Assembly: GCA_005877965.1 (NCBI GenBank)
Contig: VBNP01000128.1
Coordinates: 1 to 12,976 of the forward strand
DNA length: 12,976 nucleotides
Direction: 5' to 3'
Source of the DNA: Gammaproteobacteria bacterium
GTDB lineage: Bacteria; Pseudomonadota; Gammaproteobacteria; Steroidobacterales; Steroidobacteraceae
Below, piece by piece: positions 1-7,009 of this stretch (the first letter of the stretch is position 1; the number at the start of each line of letters is the position of its first letter). The position numbers and the translations under genes are program-made. The notes under the pieces were generated by a model. The model was not told the origin of the DNA. It ran no database searches and worked only from the letters and a program-made list of their open reading frames with translations.

Positions 1-876
1 ACGGCGGCGGAGGTGACGCGCTTCGTCGAGCACGTGCGTGTCGACTACCTGCCGCACACGGTGCTGGTCGACTGCACGGCGAGTGCCGCGATCGCCGGCC
101 GCTACGCCGAGTGGCTCGCGGCCGGCATTCACATCGTGACGCCGAACAAGAAGGCCAACAGCGCGGATCTCGCCTACTACCATCGCCTGCATGAGGCGCG
201 GCGCGCGGGCGCGTCCCATTACCTGTACGAGGCCACCGTCGGCGCGGGGCTCCCGGTCGTGCACACGCTCCGGGACCTGCGCGAGACCGGTGATGAGATC
301 ACCAGCATCGAGGGCATCTTCTCCGGCACGCTCGCGTATCTGTTCAACGTCTACGACGGCCGGGTGGCGTTCTCCGAGATCGTGCAGGAGGCGCGCCGGC
401 GCGGCTTCACCGAGCCCGATCCGCGCGATGACCTGTCAGGTCAGGACGTGGCGCGCAAGCTCATCATCCTGGGGCGCGAGATGGGCCTGACGCTGGAGCT
501 GCAGGACGTGCGGGTGGAGAGCCTGGTGCCCGCGGAGCTCGCGGGCGGCTCGATCGAGGCGTTCATGGCGCAGCTGCCCCGCTACGACGCCGCCATTGCC
601 GAGCGCCTTGCGGCGGCGCGCGCGCGCGGCAAGGTGCTGCGGTACACCGGCACACTGAGCGCGGCGGGCGAGGCCACCGTGGGCCTCAAGGAGCTCGATG
701 CGCACCACGCGTTCGCCAACATCGCGCTCACCGACAACGTCGTGCGATTCGCGACGCGCCGCTACTGCGACAACCCGCTCATCGTGCAGGGACCCGGGGC
801 CGGACCCGAGGTCACCGCCGGCGCGGTGTTCGCCGACCTGCTGCGACTGGCCGCCTACCTGGGGGCGCGGCTGTGA
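1..876 (+). CDS. thrA: Homoserine dehydrogenase domain, 3' part of probable bifunctional aspartokinase/homoserine dehydrogenase (5' end outside window)
   Basis: The reading frame is open from base 1, so the gene starts outside the window; the GTG at 13 is internal. About 291 residues are visible. They hold the end of the nucleotide-binding domain (DCTAS, then TPNKKA near base 139, with the conserved lysine) and the catalytic domain. The homoserine dehydrogenase signature lies at about 391-459: A-x3-G-F-T-x2-DP-x2-DLSGQD-x3-K. The enzyme reduces aspartate semialdehyde to homoserine with NAD(P)H in the cytoplasm, the branch point towards threonine and methionine. The protein stops just after the FADLLR segment and has no C-terminal ACT domain. 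Monofunctional Hom proteins usually carry one, while ThrA and MetL end here. The kinase half cannot be seen, so the fusion is inferred. The stop overlaps the thrB start (GTGA), and the thrBC context favours ThrA over MetL. Confidence 0.93.
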   Translation, partial: TAAEVTRFVEHVRVDYLPHTVLVDCTASAAIAGRYAEWLAAGIHIVTPNKKANSADLAYYHRLHEARRAGASHYLYEATVGAGLPVVHTLRDLRETGDEITSIEGIFSGTLAYLFNVYDGRVAFSEIVQEARRRGFTEPDPRDDLSGQDVARKLIILGREMGLTLELQDVRVESLVPAELAGGSIEAFMAQLPRYDAAIAERLAAARARGKVLRYTGTLSAAGEATVGLKELDAHHAFANIALTDNVVRFATRRYCDNPLIVQGPGAGPEVTAGAVFADLLRLAAYLGARL

Positions 877-1817
877 GCGCCGCGACGGCCCTCGGGCGCG
901 CGACGGCGTTCGCACCCGCCTCGGTGGGCAACGTCGCCATCGGCTTCGACATCCTGGGATTTGCGATCGAGGCGCTCGGGGATCGCGTGACGGTGACGCG
1001 GCGCGCCGAGCCGGGTGTGGCCATCAGCGCGGTGCGCGGCATCAGCGGGGAGCTGCCGAAGGAGCCGCGCGACAACACCGCCGGACGCGCGCTGCTGGCG
1101 ATGCTGGAGGCGCGGCGTCCGGGCTTTGGCTTCGCGCTGGAGATCGACAAGGGGATTCCGCTCGGCTCGGGTCTGGGCGGCTCCGCGGCCTCGGCGGTCG
1201 GTGCCGTGGTGGCGGCGAATGCGCTGTTGCCGCAAGCGTGCAGCCCGCTCGAACTGCTGGAGTTCGCCATGGCAGGGGAAGCGGTGGCGAGCGGCGCGCG
1301 TCACGTGGACAACATCGCCGCCTCGCTGTACGGCGGGTTGGTGCTCACGGTTGGCATCGATCATCCGCGCGTGAAGCAGATACCGGTGCCGGCCGGGATC
1401 CGCGCCGTGATCGTCCGTCCGCACATGTTCCTGGCCACCAGCCAGGCGCGCGCCATCCTCAGGCGCAGCGTGGAGATGTCGGACTTCGTGTGGCAGACGG
1501 CCAACCTCGCCGGATTCATCTCCGGCTGCTACACCGACGATCTGGACATGATCCGCGCGTCCCTCGAGGACGTGGTGATCGAGCCGCAGCGCCAGGCGCT
1601 CATTCCCGGCTTTCCGGACGTGCGCCGCGGCGCCATGGAAGCCGGCGCTCTCGGCTGCTCGATCTCGGGCGCCGGGCCCTCGATGTTCGCCTGGGCGCCC
1701 GAGGCGATGGCCCCGGCGGTGCTCGCGGCCATGCGCGGCGCGTTCGGGCGGCACGCGCTCGCGACCGATGCGTGGGTCGTCGAGGTGCGAGCGGCGGGGG
1801 CGCGGCTGATCGGATGA
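873..1817 (+). CDS. thrB: Homoserine kinase
   Basis: This 314-residue protein belongs to the GHMP kinase family and phosphorylates homoserine with ATP to O-phosphohomoserine, the step between ThrA and ThrC. The N-terminal APASVGNVAIGFD segment (residues 14-26) is typical of ThrB. The ATP-binding glycine-rich motif PLGSGLGGSAAS lies at residues 96-107 and the third GHMP motif SISGAGPS at 263-270. Length matches the family (about 300-320). The GTG start at 873 overlaps the thrA stop in GTGA, which suggests translational coupling. There is no strong Shine-Dalgarno sequence, only a G-rich stretch in the end of thrA. Seven bases separate its TGA from the thrC start. Confidence 0.96.
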   Translation: MSAATALGRATAFAPASVGNVAIGFDILGFAIEALGDRVTVTRRAEPGVAISAVRGISGELPKEPRDNTAGRALLAMLEARRPGFGFALEIDKGIPLGSGLGGSAASAVGAVVAANALLPQACSPLELLEFAMAGEAVASGARHVDNIAASLYGGLVLTVGIDHPRVKQIPVPAGIRAVIVRPHMFLATSQARAILRRSVEMSDFVWQTANLAGFISGCYTDDLDMIRASLEDVVIEPQRQALIPGFPDVRRGAMEAGALGCSISGAGPSMFAWAPEAMAPAVLAAMRGAFGRHALATDAWVVEVRAAGARLIG

Positions 1818-1824
1818 GCGCGCG

Positions 1825-3147
1825 GTGACGGCAGGAACTCTCTTCGTGAGCTCGCGTGGCCAGGCTCCCGCCGCCGGCTTCAGCGCCGCGGTGCTGCAGG
1901 GCCTGGCGCCCGACGGCGGCCTGTACGTGCCCGTCAGCTGGCCGCGGCTCGCGCCCCCGGACTTCCAGGGCGCGGGCGACCTCGCCAGCGTCGCCGTGCG
2001 GCTGCTGGCACCCTTCGTGGCCGGGGACCCGCTCGCCCCGACGCTGGGCCCGGTCGCGGCCGAGGCGTTCAACTTCCCCGCCCCACTGGTGCCCCTGGAG
2101 GGGCAGGGCAGACTCTCGGTGCTCGAGCTGTTCCACGGTCCGACCGCGGCGTTCAAGGATTTCGGCGCCCGCTTCCTCGCGGCCTGTTTCGCGCGTCTGC
2201 GCGGCCACGGCGAGCGCGCGCTCACCATTCTGGTCGCGACTTCCGGAGACACCGGGGGTGCGGTGGCGGCGGCCTTCCATGAGCGCCCGGGAGTCGAGGT
2301 TGCGGTACTGTTTCCCAAGGGTCTGGTGTCCCCCACGCAGCAACGCCAGCTCACCTGCTGGGGCGAGAATGTCCGGTCGCTGGCGGTGCGCGGCACGTTC
2401 GATGACTGCCAGCGCCTGGTGAAACAGGCCTTCCTCGATGAGGAGCTGAAGGCGCGCTCGGTACTGTCCTCGGCCAACAGCATCAACCTGGGACGCCTGC
2501 TGCCGCAGTGCGTGTATTACGCGGCGGCGAGCTTGGCCGTCTGGCGGGCCCACGGCGAGCGCGCGTCGTTCATCGTGCCGAGCGGCAATCTCGGCAATGC
2601 GCTCGCCTGCCTGTGGGCCCGCGAGACGGGCATGCCGATCGGCGAGGTGGTGCTGGCGCACAACGCCAACCGCACCGTGCCGGACTTTCTGGCGAGCGGC
2701 GCATGGGAGCCGCGGCCGAGCATCGCCACGCTGGCCTCGGCCATGGACGTCGGCAATCCGAGCAACATGGAGCGCCTGCGCGCGCTCTTTCCGCGCCTCG
2801 AGGAGCTGCGGACCGTGGTCAGTGCCTGCTCGGTCACGGATGAGGAGATCCGTGCGCGCATCCGCGCCGGCTACCGGCAATTCGGTCAGATCTGGTGCCC
2901 GCACACCGCGACTGCTGCGCAGGCGTGGGAGCGGCTGCCGCAGCAGGTGCGCGAGCGGGGCCGCTGGGTGCTGGTGTCGACCGCGCACCCGGCCAAATTC
3001 CGCGAGATCGTCGAACCGCTCATCGGGCGGGCGGTGCCGGTGCCGGAAGCGCTGGCGAAACTCCTCGCGCGTCCCACGCAGTGTGTTGAAATCGACGCCG
3101 ACCTGAGCGCGCTGCGCGCCGCTTTGCAACCGGAGTCGAACCAGTGA
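1825..3147 (+). CDS. thrC: Threonine synthase
   Basis: This 440-residue pyridoxal-phosphate enzyme converts O-phosphohomoserine to threonine and phosphate, the last pathway step. The N-terminal domain contains SSRG and GLAPDGGLYVP (residues 26-36), typical of the threonine synthase N-terminus. The PLP-binding lysine is K111 in HGPTAAFKDFG. SGDTGGA (140-146) and the phosphate-cradling GNLGN (254-258) follow. Length and motifs place it in the long gammaproteobacterial and yeast-like group rather than the short plant-like group. The start is GTG, 7 bases after thrB, with only a weak GATGAG upstream, so it probably depends on coupled translation. The gene overlaps the next one by 4 bases (GTGA). 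Confidence 0.96.
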   Translation: MTAGTLFVSSRGQAPAAGFSAAVLQGLAPDGGLYVPVSWPRLAPPDFQGAGDLASVAVRLLAPFVAGDPLAPTLGPVAAEAFNFPAPLVPLEGQGRLSVLELFHGPTAAFKDFGARFLAACFARLRGHGERALTILVATSGDTGGAVAAAFHERPGVEVAVLFPKGLVSPTQQRQLTCWGENVRSLAVRGTFDDCQRLVKQAFLDEELKARSVLSSANSINLGRLLPQCVYYAAASLAVWRAHGERASFIVPSGNLGNALACLWARETGMPIGEVVLAHNANRTVPDFLASGAWEPRPSIATLASAMDVGNPSNMERLRALFPRLEELRTVVSACSVTDEEIRARIRAGYRQFGQIWCPHTATAAQAWERLPQQVRERGRWVLVSTAHPAKFREIVEPLIGRAVPVPEALAKLLARPTQCVEIDADLSALRAALQPESNQ

Positions 3148-3740
3148 ACGATCTGAGCCAGTTGCCCCCGACCGCGTGGGTGCTGATCGCGTGCGCCGCC
3201 GCGCTCGGCTTCGGCGCGGCGTTGGCCTGGCGCTGGTACCGCCACTATCGCGCCCGCAAGGCGTTGCGCGTCGCGGTGACCGGCGGGGCCGCGGATCATC
3301 TGGTCAACGCGCTGGTGCCCGACGGCATGGGAGGCGGCTTTCATGTCGACTTCCTGCTGCTCACCCCGCGCGGCGTGGTGGTGATCGACCTGCGCGACGT
3401 CAGCGGCAACATCTTCGGCGGTGATCAGATGGCGCAGTGGACGGTCATGGACGGCCCGCACCGCTTCACCTTCACCAATCCGCAAAGCGCCCTGTACGAC
3501 CGGATCGCCGCCGTCAAGGCGGTTGCCGGAGACGTGCCGGTCGAGGGACGCATCGTGTTCACGCGCCGCGGCCGCTTCCCCAAGGGTCTGCCGAAGTGGA
3601 CGCTGATGCTCGATGGCCTGCGCGCCGAGTTTCCCACCACCGAGTTCACGGCGCCGCCCGAGAGTGATGCGCGCATCCGCGAGGGATGGCAGCGGCTGAA
3701 GGACGCCGTGAAGCCCAGCTACCTGGCCCCCATGCGCTGA
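3144..3740 (+). CDS. Membrane-anchored NERD-domain (nuclease-related) protein
   Basis: This 198-residue protein has one N-terminal hydrophobic helix (about residues 11-29) followed by basic residues (RWYRHYRARK), so the rest is probably cytoplasmic. Residues 42-145 resemble a NERD domain, a proposed PD-(D/E)xK-like nuclease fold. HVDFLLLTPRGVVVID (residues 67-82) matches the usual D-x-hydrophobic strand, hairpin and next strand, and SGNIFG with a following tryptophan (W99) fits the next part. The usual E-x-K is replaced here by D82-L-R84, so nuclease activity is doubtful. The GTG start at 3144 has GGAG (3132-3135) 8 bases upstream and overlaps the thrC stop. It is therefore probably co-transcribed with the threonine genes, but no link to threonine synthesis is known to me. 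The family call comes from pattern only. Confidence 0.75.
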   Translation: MNDLSQLPPTAWVLIACAAALGFGAALAWRWYRHYRARKALRVAVTGGAADHLVNALVPDGMGGGFHVDFLLLTPRGVVVIDLRDVSGNIFGGDQMAQWTVMDGPHRFTFTNPQSALYDRIAAVKAVAGDVPVEGRIVFTRRGRFPKGLPKWTLMLDGLRAEFPTTEFTAPPESDARIREGWQRLKDAVKPSYLAPMR

Positions 3741-3776
3741 GCGCGCGCGCGCGCCGCTCGACGCCTCAGGCGAGCG
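3741..3776. terminator. Possible weak bidirectional hairpin between convergent genes, next to a (GC)7 tract
   Basis: After the NERD stop comes a perfect (GC)7 run (3741-3754). It is followed by CGCTCG (3755-3760), a 10-base loop and CGAGCG (3771-3776). This inverted repeat spans the M20 stop at 3766-3768. No T-run follows on either strand, so it is not a standard intrinsic terminator. It is listed because it is the only structure between two converging units. Confidence 0.2.
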
Positions 3777-5178
3777 TCTGCGCGTGATCGGCGAGCACCA
3801 GCGACACGCACGCCGTGAGCTGCGTGGCGTAGCCGATGTGCAGGAACTCGTTCGGACCGTGCGCGTTGGCGTGCGGCCCGAGTACACCTGTTATGAAGAA
3901 CTGGGTGCGCGGGAAGCGCTCGCCCAGCATGCCCATGAACGGGATCGTCCCGCCACAGCCGATATGCACCGCATCCCGCCCGTAGACCGCGCGTGACGCG
4001 CGGCTGATGGAAGCTTCGAGCCAGGGTGCGAGGGCGGGCGCATTCCAGCCGCCGGTCGCCGAGCCGGGATCGAAGCTCACCTGTGCGCCATAGGGCGGGT
4101 CACGCACCAGAGCTTCGCGTACCGCGGCAGTCGCGCGCGCCGCATCGCACGTCGGCGGCAACCGCAGCGACAGCTTGGCTGCAAGCTCGGGCAGCAGCAC
4201 GTTGCCCGCCGAACCGAGCGCAGGCAACCCCTCCGCGCCGGTGACCGCCAGCGTGCCGCGCCAGGTGCTGTTGATGATGAGCTCGATGGGATCGTTGGAG
4301 ACTGCCTGCACGCCCGGCGCCCAGGGGAGCTTCCCGGCCACCGAGCCGCCGAGCACCTGCGCGGCGGCGGCGGCCTGCGCGCGCCGGTCACGCGGCATGC
4401 TCACGTGCAGCTCATCGAGCAGCAGATCGCCGGTGAGCGGATTCTCGATACGGGCCAGGAGCTGCTCGAGAATGCGAAACGGAGTCGGCGCGATGCCGGT
4501 GGCCATGCCGGAATGCACGCCCTCGGTGAGCACGCGCACGCGCAGCGTGCCGACCAGGTTGCCGCGCAGCGAGGTCGTGCACCACAGCTGATCGTAGTTG
4601 CCGCACTCCGCATCCAGGCACACCACCAGCGAGGGCTCCCCGAGGGTTGCGCCGAGAGACGCGAGGTGCGCCGGCAGATCATCGCTCCCTGATTCCTCGC
4701 AGGCCTCGATCAGCACCAGGCAGCGCGGCAGGCGCACCTTCTGCTCCTTGAGCGCGGCGATCGCGGTGAGCGAGCTGAAAACCGCGTAGCCGTCGTCGGC
4801 GGCGCCGCGACCGTAGAGCTTGCCCTCGCGGATCACCGGCTCCCAGGGCCCCAGCCCCGGCAGCCAGCCGGTGAATTCCGGCTGCTTGTCCAGATGCCCG
4901 TAGAGCAGCACGCTCCCCGGCAACTCCCCCGGAACCTCGAGCAGCAGGAGCGGGGTCCTGCCGGGCAGGCGCCGCACCTCCACGCGCATCCCGGTGAGGG
5001 GCTGCGCACGGCACCATTGCGCCATGAGCTGCACCGCCGCCTCCATGTGTCCGTTGCGCTCCCAGTGCGGATCGAACATGGGCGACTTGTTGGGAATGCG
5101 CACGTACGCGACCAGCCGGTCGACAATGGAAGTCTCCCAGGCCTTTCCGATCGAGCCGCTCAGCCTACTCAGGTCCAT
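3766..5178 (-). CDS. M20-family zinc metallopeptidase (dipeptidase/carboxypeptidase type)
   Basis: This 470-residue protein carries the full set of M20 metal and catalytic residues. They are H95 and D97 in YGHLDKQP, the bridging D128 in GRGAADDG, the E161-E162 pair in ACEESGS, D189 in CLDAECG and H440 in NAHGPNE. H222 in EGVHSG is the residue usually supplied by the lid (dimerisation) domain, which occupies roughly residues 205-330. The family hydrolyses small peptides or N-acyl amino acids in the cytoplasm. PHWERNGHMEAA and the length point to the dipeptidase/carnosinase-like branch rather than DapE or ArgE, but the substrate cannot be read from sequence. The ATG start at 5178 is supported by GAGG (5189-5186) 7 bases upstream. 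No signal peptide is visible. It follows tatD by 64 bases on the same strand and may share its transcript. Confidence 0.93.
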   Translation of the reverse strand: MDLSRLSGSIGKAWETSIVDRLVAYVRIPNKSPMFDPHWERNGHMEAAVQLMAQWCRAQPLTGMRVEVRRLPGRTPLLLLEVPGELPGSVLLYGHLDKQPEFTGWLPGLGPWEPVIREGKLYGRGAADDGYAVFSSLTAIAALKEQKVRLPRCLVLIEACEESGSDDLPAHLASLGATLGEPSLVVCLDAECGNYDQLWCTTSLRGNLVGTLRVRVLTEGVHSGMATGIAPTPFRILEQLLARIENPLTGDLLLDELHVSMPRDRRAQAAAAAQVLGGSVAGKLPWAPGVQAVSNDPIELIINSTWRGTLAVTGAEGLPALGSAGNVLLPELAAKLSLRLPPTCDAARATAAVREALVRDPPYGAQVSFDPGSATGGWNAPALAPWLEASISRASRAVYGRDAVHIGCGGTIPFMGMLGERFPRTQFFITGVLGPHANAHGPNEFLHIGYATQLTACVSLVLADHAQTLA

Positions 5179-5242
5179 GGTCCGGCCTCATGCGTTTGAA
5201 TACAATCACTTAGGGAACGATCTGCGTGTCGATTCTCAGGAA

Positions 5243-6097
5243 CTAGCCCCCTTCTCGAGGCTCCGGCAGCCCGAACAGCGCGCGCGCCGCGGCGCTGCTC
5301 GAGCGCGCGAGCGCCTCCAGCGACTCCCCGCGGGCACGCGCCACCGCGGCGGCAACCTGTCGAAGATACGCCGGCTCATTGCGGCGCGAGGCGGGTCTGG
5401 GTTTGAGGTCGCGCGGCAGCAGATAGGGCGCGTCGGTCTCGAGCAGCAGCCGTTCGGCCGGAATCTGCGGCATGAGGGCGGCGAGGTGAGCGCCGCGGCG
5501 TTCATCGCAGATCCAGCCGGTGATGCCGATCGCCAGTCCCAGCTGCAGGTAGCACGTCAGCTCCTCCCCGGACCCGGTGAAGCAATGCGCCACGCCGCGC
5601 CGTGGCGCGCCGTGCTCACGCAGGATCGCTGCGAAATCGCCGTGCGCGTCGCGCTGGTGAAGGAACACGGGCTTCCCCACCGCGGCTGCCAGCTCAAGTT
5701 GGCGGTGGAAGGCCTGCCGCTGCGCATCGCGCGGCGAGAAGTCCCTGAAGTAATCGAGCCCGCATTCACCGACCGCGACCACCTCGGGCTGCCGGGCAAG
5801 CTCCTCGAGCTCGGCTGCCCGCTGCGCGGTCAGCTCGAGCGCATGATGCGGGTGAACCCCGGCGGTGGCAAACAGTCGTAGCGGGTGAGCGCGCGCGAGC
5901 GCCAGCGCGCTGTGCGTGCTCGCGAGTGTCGAGCCGGTGATCAGCATCTGCACCACGCCGGCTGCATGCGCGCGGGCGATCACCGCGTCGCGGTCGGCGT
6001 CGTAGCTGTCGTGCGCGAGATTGACGCCGATATCGATCAGCGCCACCGGCGCCGGTGAGGCGCAGGGTGCTGGCGAGGCTGTGCTATCGTTTCGCAT
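5243..6097 (-). CDS. tatD: TatD-family metal-dependent DNase
   Basis: This 284-residue TIM-barrel metal hydrolase is read from the ATG at 6097. The barrel begins with IDIGVNL (residues 21-27). Like E. coli TatD, it has this in place of the HxH/HxD found at that place in YcfH and YjjV. Predicted metal ligands are E111 (GECGLD), H147 (FLHQRD), H171 (HCFTG) and D222 (ETDAPYLLPRD). TatD proteins are cytoplasmic 3'-5' exonucleases linked to DNA repair and degradation; despite the name they are not needed for Tat export. The first 17 residues are an Ala/Pro-rich extension, so the GTG at 6046 is an alternative start. Neither start has a clear Shine-Dalgarno sequence. The frame is open further upstream (to 6280), but that lies inside the divergent gene. 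There are no tatABC genes nearby. Confidence 0.93.
   Translation of the reverse strand: MRNDSTASPAPCASPAPVALIDIGVNLAHDSYDADRDAVIARAHAAGVVQMLITGSTLASTHSALALARAHPLRLFATAGVHPHHALELTAQRAAELEELARQPEVVAVGECGLDYFRDFSPRDAQRQAFHRQLELAAAVGKPVFLHQRDAHGDFAAILREHGAPRRGVAHCFTGSGEELTCYLQLGLAIGITGWICDERRGAHLAALMPQIPAERLLLETDAPYLLPRDLKPRPASRRNEPAYLRQVAAAVARARGESLEALARSSSAAARALFGLPEPREGG
6082..6090 (+). promoter_or_regulatory. Extended -10-like promoter element before the TPR-like gene
   Basis: TGCTATCGT fits an extended -10 box (TGn plus TATnnT). It lies within CTGTGCTATCGTTTC (6079-6093), which recurs almost exactly at 6971-6985 before the adaptor gene. No good -35 hexamer is visible, as is common for extended -10 promoters. 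Initiation would be expected at about 6096-6098, on the ATG of the TPR-like gene, which suggests a leaderless or nearly leaderless mRNA. The box lies inside the first codons of tatD. Confidence 0.4.
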
Positions 6098-6938
6098 GCG
6101 CGCGCACATTCTACTGAACGGCGGAGCCTTGCAGCGCAGCCCCCGGACCACCCCCGGGCCTCGCGGCCGCGAGCGGCGCTCGCGCCTCTGGTGCGGTGCG
6201 CTCACCGCTGCGGCGCTCGTGAGCGTGTGCCTGGGAGCCAGGCGCGCTGAAGTCTCGTGGCGCGATATCGAGACCCGCATTCAATACGGCTACTACACCG
6301 AGGATGCGAGTGCGCTCAGGAGCCTCGCGGACACGGTGGCGGCGGATGAATCGCACGACAAGCTGCACGGCTATTACGCGGGCCTGCTCGCCTGGCGACT
6401 CGCGCAGCTCGCCGCGCAGAGCACGACCGCCGCGCCCGGCGCCTCCGCGGCGCAACTGGCGCAGCGCTGCGTGAGCGAGGCGGACACGGCCCTCGCCGTG
6501 CAGGGAGATTTTGCCGAAGCCCTGGCGCTGCGGGCCGCGTGCGCGGCGACGCCTCTTGACGCGAGCGGCTCGCAGACAGCGCACGCCGTGCACCGGGCGC
6601 ACCGTGACATCGCCAGGGCACTGCAGCTGGCAGCGCGCAATCCGCGCGTGCTGCTGCTGGATGCCATGAGCGACTATCAGCTCGCCCCAAGGCTGGGGGG
6701 CAACAAGGAACGCGCGCTGGTGAAGCTGCGCGCGGCGGTAGCGGCATTCGAACTCGAGCGGACCGGCACCGAGCGCCTGCCTGGCTGGGGCGCTGCCGAG
6801 GCCTACCTGCTCCTGGCCCGCGACCTGCTTGACCACGGCGAGCCGGTGGCGGCGCGTGACGCGCTCGAGCGTGCGCTGCTGCTCGCGCCGGAGTTCACAC
6901 AGGCGCGCCGCCTGATGGCGCAGATCATTTCCGGTTGA
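6096..6938 (+). CDS. Exported or membrane-anchored helical-repeat (TPR-like) protein of unknown function
   Basis: This 280-residue protein is read from the ATG at 6096. After a basic stretch (RGRERRSR) there is one hydrophobic helix (about residues 32-47, WCGALTAAALVSVCLG), a likely signal peptide or anchor. No proper lipobox is seen, since the residue before C is V. The rest is Ala/Leu-rich helix pairs. The last part (YLLARDLLDHGEPVAARDAL to about the end) reads as a TPR-type repeat with the usual small-residue spacing and an APEF turn. It is predicted to be periplasmic. No enzymatic motif is visible. Start choice is uncertain: the ATG overlaps the tatD ATG in GCATGC and has no ribosome site. 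The TTG at 6129 has GGAG only 2 bases upstream, which is too close. It lies 71 bases before the adaptor gene on the same strand, so it may belong with the exporter. Confidence 0.7.
   Translation: MRAHILLNGGALQRSPRTTPGPRGRERRSRLWCGALTAAALVSVCLGARRAEVSWRDIETRIQYGYYTEDASALRSLADTVAADESHDKLHGYYAGLLAWRLAQLAAQSTTAAPGASAAQLAQRCVSEADTALAVQGDFAEALALRAACAATPLDASGSQTAHAVHRAHRDIARALQLAARNPRVLLLDAMSDYQLAPRLGGNKERALVKLRAAVAAFELERTGTERLPGWGAAEAYLLLARDLLDHGEPVAARDALERALLLAPEFTQARRLMAQIISG
6108..6113 (-). promoter_or_regulatory. Possible -10 box for tatD
   Basis: On the minus strand TAGAAT (6113-6108) differs from the TATAAT consensus at one position. It ends 10 bases before the tatD ATG at 6097, so the 5' leader would be only a few bases. 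No convincing -35 hexamer lies 16-18 bases upstream. The box sits inside the first codons of the divergent TPR-like gene. Confidence 0.35.
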
Positions 6939-6970
6939 GGGCGCAGCCGCCGAACTGCAATTCACGACGG

Positions 6971-6985
6971 CTGTGATATCGTTTC
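6971..6985 (+). promoter_or_regulatory. Extended -10-like promoter element before the HlyD-type adaptor
   Basis: CTGTGATATCGTTTC contains TGATATCGT, an extended -10 pattern. It matches the box before the TPR-like gene at 14 of 15 positions (6079-6093). Transcription would begin near 6989, giving a leader of about 20 bases to the adaptor ATG at 7010. CTGCAA at 6955-6960, 16 bases upstream, is at best a poor -35. This suggests the exporter genes can be expressed apart from the TPR-like gene. Confidence 0.4.
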
Positions 6986-7009
6986 CGACTTTCGCAAGCC
7001 ATGTGATCG

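Noticed and set aside
855..2486. Long open frame on the minus strand opposite thrB and thrC
   Set aside because: It is antisense to two clear enzymes, is rich in Arg, Ala, Gly and Ser with no family motif, and is expected in high-GC DNA.
1600..3129. Second long minus-strand frame opposite thrC
   Set aside because: Arg/His/Gln/Gly-rich sequence without domains, wholly explained as a shadow of thrC.
873..3147. Possible horizontal transfer of the threonine genes
   Set aside because: Base composition and gene packing look the same as the rest of the window, with no mobile-element remnants at the edges.
5190..5235. Promoter for the M20 peptidase in the AT-richer gap after tatD
   Set aside because: TATTCA and TTGTAT were considered as -10 boxes, but neither has a usable -35 or a proper extended -10, so only the ribosome site is supported.
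6098..6280. N-terminal extension of tatD up to 6280
   Set aside because: The added residues show no TatD similarity, are Arg/Pro-rich, and lie opposite the signal segment of the TPR-like gene.
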